DNA from: Acidobacteriota bacterium
GTDB lineage: Bacteria > Acidobacteriota > Terriglobia > Terriglobales > Acidobacteriaceae
Length of the DNA: 9,995 bases
Reading direction: 5' to 3'
NCBI GenBank assembly: GCA_021781255.1
Contig: JAJXXG010001249.1
Location: 1-9,995, forward strand
Part shown: piece after piece, positions 5,399 through 9,995 of the stretch
How the letters are laid out: each line of letters starts with the position of its first letter
Numbering within the stretch: the stretch's first letter is position 1
Position numbers and translations under genes: made by a program
The notes under the pieces: model-generated
What the model saw: only the letters and a program-made list of their open reading frames with translations
Told to the model about the DNA's origin: nothing
The model's database searches: none

Positions 5399-7129
5399 AT
5401 GAACATGCGACGTTTCAGCGCGGATAAATCGCTGCCTTGTTTGCTTCTGCTCATGCTCGTTCTTCTGGTCAAGTCGCATGGTCAGAGCGAGTCCAAGGCA
5501 GTGTCCCAGCCATCAGGAACCGGGGGTTCCATCCAATTTGAAGAGGTCGCCGCGAAGTCGGGGCTGAACTACATCACTGCGACAGACAGTACGAGAAATA
5601 AAAATCAGCCGCAGACCATGGTCGCTGGCGTGGCTCTTCTGGATTACGATGGCGACGGCTATTTGGATATCTATCTGGTTGGTGGCGCCGCAATCCCTTC
5701 CCTCGTCAAGGAATCGCCGGTGTACTGGAATCGTCTGTTCCACAACAATCACGACGGCACATTCACGGATGTGACAGCAAAGGCGGGACTTGCAGGGGCC
5801 GGTTACGGAAGCGGAGTGGCCGTCGGCGATTACGACAATGACGGCAGGCCGGACATCTTTCTCGCCAATGTGACCGGAAATCAACTCTTCCATAACAACG
5901 GCGATGGAACCTTCACCGACGTGACGGCCAAAGCTGGACTCAGTGGCGCCAAATTGAATGGGAAGAAAATGTGGTCTGTCGGTGCGGGATGGTTCGACTA
6001 TAACAACGATGGAAAACTGGATCTGTTCGTTGTGAATTATTGTGTGTGGGAGGTCAACAGGGATCCTGTATGCCTGCTGAAGGAGGGTGTCCGTGGCTTT
6101 TGTCATCCCAAACTTTACGCGCCGCTGCACAATACTCTCTATCGCAATAATGGTGATGGCACGTTCACCGATGTTTCGGCTGAAACAGGGATCGCACAAG
6201 CGTTTGGCAAGGGCATGAGCGTAGCGTTTGCAGATTACGATGGCGATGGCTTTCTGGATGCCTTTGTGGCCAATGACACCACGCCGAATTTCCTCTTCCA
6301 CAATCTCCACGGGAAGCGCTTTGAGGAGGTAGCAGTCCAGGCAGGAGTCGCGTACTCTGCCGATGGTGCTTCGCTTTCCGGTATGGGCTCTGATTTCAAA
6401 GACGTCAACAATGACGGCCTGCCGGACATCTGGTATACGACGGTCGAACATGAGGAGTTTCCACTCGCGCTTAATACAGGCAAGGGAGACTTTATCGACA
6501 TGACGGTGGCCAACGGACTGGCTGGGACGACGGATATGTCCGGCTGGGGCAATGGCATGGTGGACTTTGACAACGATGGCCTGAAAGACTTGTTTGTAGC
6601 GCGCGCAAATGTAATGGATAACATCAGCGAGGCCATCCCTGCGCGGCATTATCCGGAGCCTAACGCAGTTTTTCGAAATCTTGGCGGAGGCAAGTTCAAG
6701 GACGTGAGCGCAACCGCCGGAGCGGATTTTCAAAAGGAGGCGGCCCATCGCGGCGTGGCTTTCGGAGATCTAGATAACGATGGCCGCGTCGATATGGTTG
6801 TGTCCGTACTGAATGGGCCTGCTCAAATCTTTCATAACATTTCAGATCCTGCGAATCACTGGATCCTATTAAAGCTGGCCGGGACGAAGAGCAACCGCAT
6901 GGGCATTGGCGCTCAGATCAAGCTCACATCAGAGGACGGATCTGTTCAATGGAATGAAGTCGCCACCGCTGTTGGCTATGCGGCCTCCAGCGATCCGCGT
7001 GTGCATTTCGGATTGGGCAAGAATAGGAAAATTAGGGAAATAGAAATTCACTGGCCAAGTGGTGTCCGGCAGTCGCTTCACAATATCGATGCTGATCGTA
7101 TTCTTGAGATTGATGAGCCGCGGGAATAG
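5399..7129 (+). CDS. Exported CRTAC1-type FG-GAP/VCBS repeat protein with ASPIC/UnbV domain
   Basis: A 576-aa exported beta-propeller-like protein. Residues 1-30 form a signal peptide with basic start MNMRRF, a long Leu-rich core and a probable cut before the Gln/Ser region. Seven FG-GAP/VCBS units follow, each with a calcium-type loop of the D-x-D/N-x-D-G-x-x-D pattern at 82-90, 144-152, 200-208, 279-287, 335-343, 389-397 and 457-465. LFHNN-type strands such as LFHNNGDGTFTDVTAKAGL recur between them. The C-terminal part (about 500-570: GIGAQIKL, HFGLG, IHWPSGVRQ) is the ASPIC/UnbV domain. Three Cys (215, 225, 235) sit between units 3 and 4. The molecular role of these proteins is not established; they are thought to bind calcium and ligands outside the cytoplasm. 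The start is fixed at 5399 or 5405 by an in-frame TGA at 5390-5392. There is no Shine-Dalgarno. The gene is converging with the TPR gene. Confidence 0.93.
   Translation: MNMRRFSADKSLPCLLLLMLVLLVKSHGQSESKAVSQPSGTGGSIQFEEVAAKSGLNYITATDSTRNKNQPQTMVAGVALLDYDGDGYLDIYLVGGAAIPSLVKESPVYWNRLFHNNHDGTFTDVTAKAGLAGAGYGSGVAVGDYDNDGRPDIFLANVTGNQLFHNNGDGTFTDVTAKAGLSGAKLNGKKMWSVGAGWFDYNNDGKLDLFVVNYCVWEVNRDPVCLLKEGVRGFCHPKLYAPLHNTLYRNNGDGTFTDVSAETGIAQAFGKGMSVAFADYDGDGFLDAFVANDTTPNFLFHNLHGKRFEEVAVQAGVAYSADGASLSGMGSDFKDVNNDGLPDIWYTTVEHEEFPLALNTGKGDFIDMTVANGLAGTTDMSGWGNGMVDFDNDGLKDLFVARANVMDNISEAIPARHYPEPNAVFRNLGGGKFKDVSATAGADFQKEAAHRGVAFGDLDNDGRVDMVVSVLNGPAQIFHNISDPANHWILLKLAGTKSNRMGIGAQIKLTSEDGSVQWNEVATAVGYAASSDPRVHFGLGKNRKIREIEIHWPSGVRQSLHNIDADRILEIDEPRE
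5735..6193 (+). repeat. Coding repeats of the FG-GAP unit (three best copies)
   Basis: The 57-nt segments 5735-5791, 5885-5941 and 6137-6193 encode near-identical 19-aa units beginning L-F/Y-H/R-N-N and continuing DGTFTDV. The first two differ at one residue (His for Gly at position 6). Their DNA differs mainly at third codon positions, so the copies are old and kept by selection on the protein, not a recent duplication. More diverged units follow at about residues 298-316 and 424-441. Confidence 0.7.
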
Positions 7130-7174
7130 GCTGAAACCAGTCCCGAGACACAGCGGCAATTGCGCCATTGGAAA

Positions 7175-8341
7175 TTAGTAGGTGGTAGAGGAGTCGGATT
7201 GCGACTCCTTATTCAGCTGCGCAAATACGGCACGTGCCTTTACTGCATCCTGGCTCCTTCCGGCGCGCGAATACGCAGAACTGAGAGCGAAGAAGACCCG
7301 CTTTTCCTTTGGGAATGCCTTCGCCGCGGTTTCCAGCTCGGGAATTGCATTCTGGTACTGATTGGTGTCGAGCAGGAGAAGGCCGAGGAGGTAATGAGCA
7401 AAGGGTTGCTGCGGACTGAGGATTGCCGCCTGCTGCGCGTAGGGCAACGCTGCAGCGGAATCCACTTTGTATAAAGCTGCCGCAATCTCAAGGCGCGCGG
7501 CTACGTTCCTGGGGTCACGGCTGATTTCTTCTTTGAACTGCTCCACTGCCTTCGGAGTGTTACTTGCTTCAAGAAGAGACAGGCCGAAGGCGTAGTGGAG
7601 ATTTGGATAACCTGGAGCTTCGCTGAGAAGCCGCGCATATTCCTGATTCGCTTCTTCGAAGTCTTTCTTCGCTGTCAGACAGGCGGCGCTTCCTACGCGT
7701 TGAACGATGGTAAGACTTGTTGAACCGGCCGGGGGGACCTCCTTGGGCGCGATGCGCAGAACGGACATTCCCATGCCTTCCATCACGTTGTCGCTTTGGA
7801 TGTTCATCTTGCAGAGCGTCTCAAAGGTGGTCTGCGCCATCTTGAACTGTTCTGAGCGAAGAAGAAGAACTCCCTCGTGGTAAAACACAACTTCCTGCAG
7901 TTGAGGGTCGTCTGCGACCCCGAGCGCGCGTCCTGCACGCAGGTCTTTGAGCGCGGCCGCATCCTGGCCCAACTCGAATTCGCAGAGGCCCAGCATCACG
8001 CGCGCGGTGCCGTCCTTCGGCGCCAGAGGTATGAGTTTTCTGAAGTTGCGGGCGGCAACTGCGAAGTGATTGCGGTCGTATTCAATCGTGCCCAGCGACC
8101 ACCAGCCCTCAGGCCACGTTGGACGCAGCGCGAGTGCTCTTTGGTACAGAGCGACTGCTTCGTCGAGCCGGTCGCCGTCCTTTGCGCTGTCTGCACGTTT
8201 GGCGAGGTCGTTAAACGTGCCTGTTAATTTCTGCTGCTGGCCTGGAGCCGGCCCGGCGATCAACAGCGGCGCGCACAGCAGGCACGAAATGGCGCACAAT
8301 CTCAGTTGAGAAATACGTTTTGACCTTGTCTTATGCAGCAT
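7175..8341 (-). CDS. Exported tetratricopeptide-repeat protein
   Basis: From the chosen ATG (8341-8339) the product is 388 aa: a signal peptide with basic n-region MLHKTRSKRISQLRL, a hydrophobic core through about residue 29 and a likely cut near AGPAPG/QQQ, then about eight TPR units. The clearest are DRLDEAVALYQRALALRP, the next containing WWSLGTIEYDRNHFAVAARNF (split here as W-W-S-L-G and an A-A-x-x-F tail), and three consecutive units ending PGYP, RDPRN and LSPQQP. TPR domains form helical scaffolds for protein contacts, here in the periplasm or membrane-anchored. No catalytic domain is fused. In-frame starts also exist at 8359, 8368 (ATG) and 8374 (GTG), bounded by an upstream TGA at 8380-8378. 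None has a Shine-Dalgarno, and 8341 gives the most normal signal peptide. The gene is downstream of the GH3 gene on the same strand and converges on the CRTAC1-like gene, 45 bp apart. Confidence 0.87.
   Translation of the reverse strand: MLHKTRSKRISQLRLCAISCLLCAPLLIAGPAPGQQQKLTGTFNDLAKRADSAKDGDRLDEAVALYQRALALRPTWPEGWWSLGTIEYDRNHFAVAARNFRKLIPLAPKDGTARVMLGLCEFELGQDAAALKDLRAGRALGVADDPQLQEVVFYHEGVLLLRSEQFKMAQTTFETLCKMNIQSDNVMEGMGMSVLRIAPKEVPPAGSTSLTIVQRVGSAACLTAKKDFEEANQEYARLLSEAPGYPNLHYAFGLSLLEASNTPKAVEQFKEEISRDPRNVAARLEIAAALYKVDSAAALPYAQQAAILSPQQPFAHYLLGLLLLDTNQYQNAIPELETAAKAFPKEKRVFFALSSAYSRAGRSQDAVKARAVFAQLNKESQSDSSTTY
7189..7209 (+). terminator. Candidate intrinsic terminator of the CRTAC1-like gene
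   Basis: AGGAGTCG (7189-7196) and CGACTCCT (7202-7209) make a perfect 8-bp stem with a 5-nt loop, followed on the plus strand by a short T-rich stretch (TTATT overlapping the stem end). It is 60 nt past the CRTAC1 stop, but inside the last codons of the converging TPR gene. The T-tract is modest. On the minus strand no T-run follows, so it would act mainly in one direction. Confidence 0.4.
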
Positions 8342-8461
8342 CGTCGATGTGCCATTCATCAAGGGCATGAGCACGTGTCAAGTATGGCGCGCTTGTCTTG
8401 AACGAGTCCAGGAGGACTGCTAGGGATTGTCACGTTTCGTACCTCACCGCTTGCAGAGCGC

Positions 8462-9995
8462 TCAACGGGCCGCAGCAATGTGTGACGCAGAGATCACCTC
8501 GAATGAAGCCTTCTGATCTGCCAGCGAACTGCCCCCGATCCAGACTGTGTAATGGGTTGCTTCGATCGTGGGCTTACTCTCCTGATTGAAGAAGGAGAGT
8601 TCATTGAACCCCAGATGAAAGATGACTTGTTTCGATTCGCCGGGCGCGAGCGTCACTCGCTGAAATCCTTCAAGGCTGCGCACCGGCTGTTCGATGCTTG
8701 CTCCCAGATTGCGTACGTAGCACTGCACTACCTCGGTGGCCGTGCGGCCCCCCGTATTGGTCACGGTTGCCGTGGCATCGAGAAGCGGTTGAACCCGGTC
8801 CTTGAGCGCTTGCGATAGAGGGATGCGTGCTTTGGACACGTTTACGTCGCGGTAGGAGAAGCTGGAGTAAGAGAGTCCGTAGCCGAAGGGAAATAGCGCG
8901 CTGTTGGGGACATCGATGTAGCGGGAGAAAAAGCGCGAGTCTCCTCCTGGCGGCCTGGAGAGGTCGATGCCGATGGGCGGGCGACCGGTGGGGAACTGAT
9001 TGTAGTAGAGCGGTTCCTGGCCCACAGCGCGCGGAAAGCTCATGGGCAGCTTGCCGCTCGGAGAAGCGTCGCCATAAAGAACGTTGGCGATGGCGTTTCC
9101 GGCTTCGGTTCCGGGGAACCAGGCTTCCAGGATCGCGGAAACATGTCCGGCTGCCCAGTCAAGGACGAGCGGACGGCCGGAGAAGACAAGCAGCACGAGC
9201 GGTTTGCCGGTTGCCACGACTGCTTCCAGAAGCTGTTGCTGGTTTCCAGGTAGATCGAGATAGGCGCGCGAGCCGGCTTCGCCGCTCATCATGCCACCTT
9301 CACCGAGCGCGAGGATGGCAACATCGGCAGCCTGCGCTGCGGCGACAGCCTCCGCAAAGCCGCTTTGCGAAGCACTCTCGATTTCAGTTCCCTTGCTGTA
9401 GAGCAGTGTGCCGCCGACATTGCGCATGCGCTCTGCAAGCGCCTGCCGCAGCGTGATGATGTCCGTCCTCTGGCCTGCGCCGCCCCACGCGCCCACCATC
9501 TGGTCTGGATCGTCTGCGAGCGGGCCAATGAGCGCGACCCGCTTGAATGCGGGCGCAAGCGGAAGCAGCGTGGCCCCGCTTGGTGTTGTGTTGTTCTGCA
9601 GCAGAACCAGAGACTCTTCAGCCGCCTTGCGGACAAGCGGCCTATGCTCGGGGACAGCTGCCGTTACCTCCGCTCCTTCAGCGTATGGATGCTCAAACAG
9701 GCCCGTTGCGAACTTTACCCGGAGCACGCGCCGTACCGCCTCATCGACAACGCTCATGGGAACAGCGCCGGAGCGGATGAGCGCCGGCAGTTGCGCGTCA
9801 TAGAAGTGCGACATCATGTCCACATCGACGCCGGCGGTGATGGCCTTGCGAGTGGCTGTCGCAGAATCGAGTGCAATGCCATGGTTCATCAACTCCATCA
9901 CAGCCGTGTAGTCGCTGACCACGAATCCATCGAATCCCCATTCGCCGCGCAGGATTTTGCCGAGCAGAAATGGATTGGCGCTGGCAGGCACGCCA
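8462..9995 (-). CDS. bglX: GH3 beta-glucosidase, BglX-like (N-terminus beyond window)
   Basis: Partial gene: the C-terminal 510 residues of a glycoside hydrolase family 3 enzyme, about two thirds of the usual 740-770. The GTG at 9991 is an internal Val in ...GVPASANPFLL, not a start. Counting from that Val, the catalytic nucleophile is Asp27 in GFVVSDY, at the end of the barrel domain. The GH3_C alpha/beta domain follows (about 115-340), with SGEAGSR (236-242) holding the likely acid/base Glu238, then GTEAGNAIANVLYGD and PSGKLPMSFPRAVGQ. LFPFGYGLSYSSF (367-379) leads to a fibronectin III-like domain (about 405-490, EGFQRVTLAPGESK). The order and motifs match E. coli BglX, a periplasmic enzyme that releases glucose from beta-glucosides. 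Any signal peptide is outside the window. The gene is followed 120 bp later by the TPR gene on the same strand, a possible operon. Confidence 0.93.
   Translation of the reverse strand, partial: GVPASANPFLLGKILRGEWGFDGFVVSDYTAVMELMNHGIALDSATATRKAITAGVDVDMMSHFYDAQLPALIRSGAVPMSVVDEAVRRVLRVKFATGLFEHPYAEGAEVTAAVPEHRPLVRKAAEESLVLLQNNTTPSGATLLPLAPAFKRVALIGPLADDPDQMVGAWGGAGQRTDIITLRQALAERMRNVGGTLLYSKGTEIESASQSGFAEAVAAAQAADVAILALGEGGMMSGEAGSRAYLDLPGNQQQLLEAVVATGKPLVLLVFSGRPLVLDWAAGHVSAILEAWFPGTEAGNAIANVLYGDASPSGKLPMSFPRAVGQEPLYYNQFPTGRPPIGIDLSRPPGGDSRFFSRYIDVPNSALFPFGYGLSYSSFSYRDVNVSKARIPLSQALKDRVQPLLDATATVTNTGGRTATEVVQCYVRNLGASIEQPVRSLEGFQRVTLAPGESKQVIFHLGFNELSFFNQESKPTIEATHYTVWIGGSSLADQKASFEVISASHIAAAR

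Noticed and set aside
5735..6193. A recent tandem DNA duplication or CRISPR-like array
   Set aside because: Repeats are protein-level FG-GAP units in frame, with silent differences between copies and irregular spacing.
5513..6748. 411-codon minus-strand frame opposite the CRTAC1-like gene
   Set aside because: Its regularly repeated I-V-V-I/I-A-I-V-I blocks are the reverse complement of the D-x-D-x-D-G calcium loops, so it is a mirror of the real repeats.
8398..8589. 63-codon plus-strand frame preceded by a GGAGG-like sequence
   Set aside because: The GGAGG lies after, not before, its start, and most of the frame is antisense to the GH3 3' end; no recognisable protein.
9989..9991. GTG as the start codon of the GH3 gene
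   Set aside because: It encodes the Val of the internal GVPASANPFLL block of GH3 barrels; the open frame continues to the window edge.

Overview
The window is GC-rich and densely coded. It carries ordinary chromosomal genes and no transposase, integrase, phage gene or CRISPR array. The gene set points to a Gram-negative soil bacterium of the Acidobacteriota (Terriglobia/Acidobacteriaceae type): GTP-dependent PEP carboxykinase, the bacillithiol enzyme BshA, a YdjC-family deacetylase, a CRTAC1-type FG-GAP/ASPIC-UnbV exported protein, an exported TPR protein and a BglX-like GH3 glucosidase. That assignment is an inference from family content; no rRNA or marker gene is present to prove it.

Layout. 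1-387 has no convincing gene. 388-2229 (-) is pckG. A 168-bp divergent intergenic region (2230-2397) holds candidate promoters for both sides and two crossing inverted repeats. 2398-2580 (+) is an unrecognised 60-aa ORF, followed directly by 2591-3115 (+), a stand-alone NAD-binding domain of the 3-hydroxyacyl-CoA dehydrogenase family that lacks the catalytic His/Glu region and the C-terminal domain. It converges, with an 11-bp gap, on bshA (3127-4272, -), which lies downstream of a YdjC/ChbG/HpnK-type deacetylase (4349-5218, -). A tRNA-Val(UAC) gene (5313-5389, +) is followed after only 9 nt by a CRTAC1-like exported protein (5399-7129, +). This converges on an exported TPR protein (7175-8341, -), which in turn lies downstream of a GH3 beta-glucosidase (8462 to the right edge, -) whose N-terminus is outside the window.

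How the genes work together. Three themes can be seen. Central carbon metabolism is represented by pckG (gluconeogenesis). Low-molecular-weight thiol or sugar chemistry is represented by bshA plus the deacetylase, which may be co-transcribed. Extracytoplasmic protein and polysaccharide functions are represented by CRTAC1, TPR and GH3. Only the co-directional pairs (deacetylase-bshA, GH3-TPR, 60-aa ORF-dehydrogenase-like) are candidate operons.

The points most worth a second look are the tRNA-CDS junction, which leaves the downstream mRNA almost leaderless and without a Shine-Dalgarno; the dehydrogenase-like protein that appears catalytically dead; and the YdjC-type deacetylase beside bshA, where an LmbE-type BshB might be expected. 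I see no clear new multi-gene defence or mobile system here.
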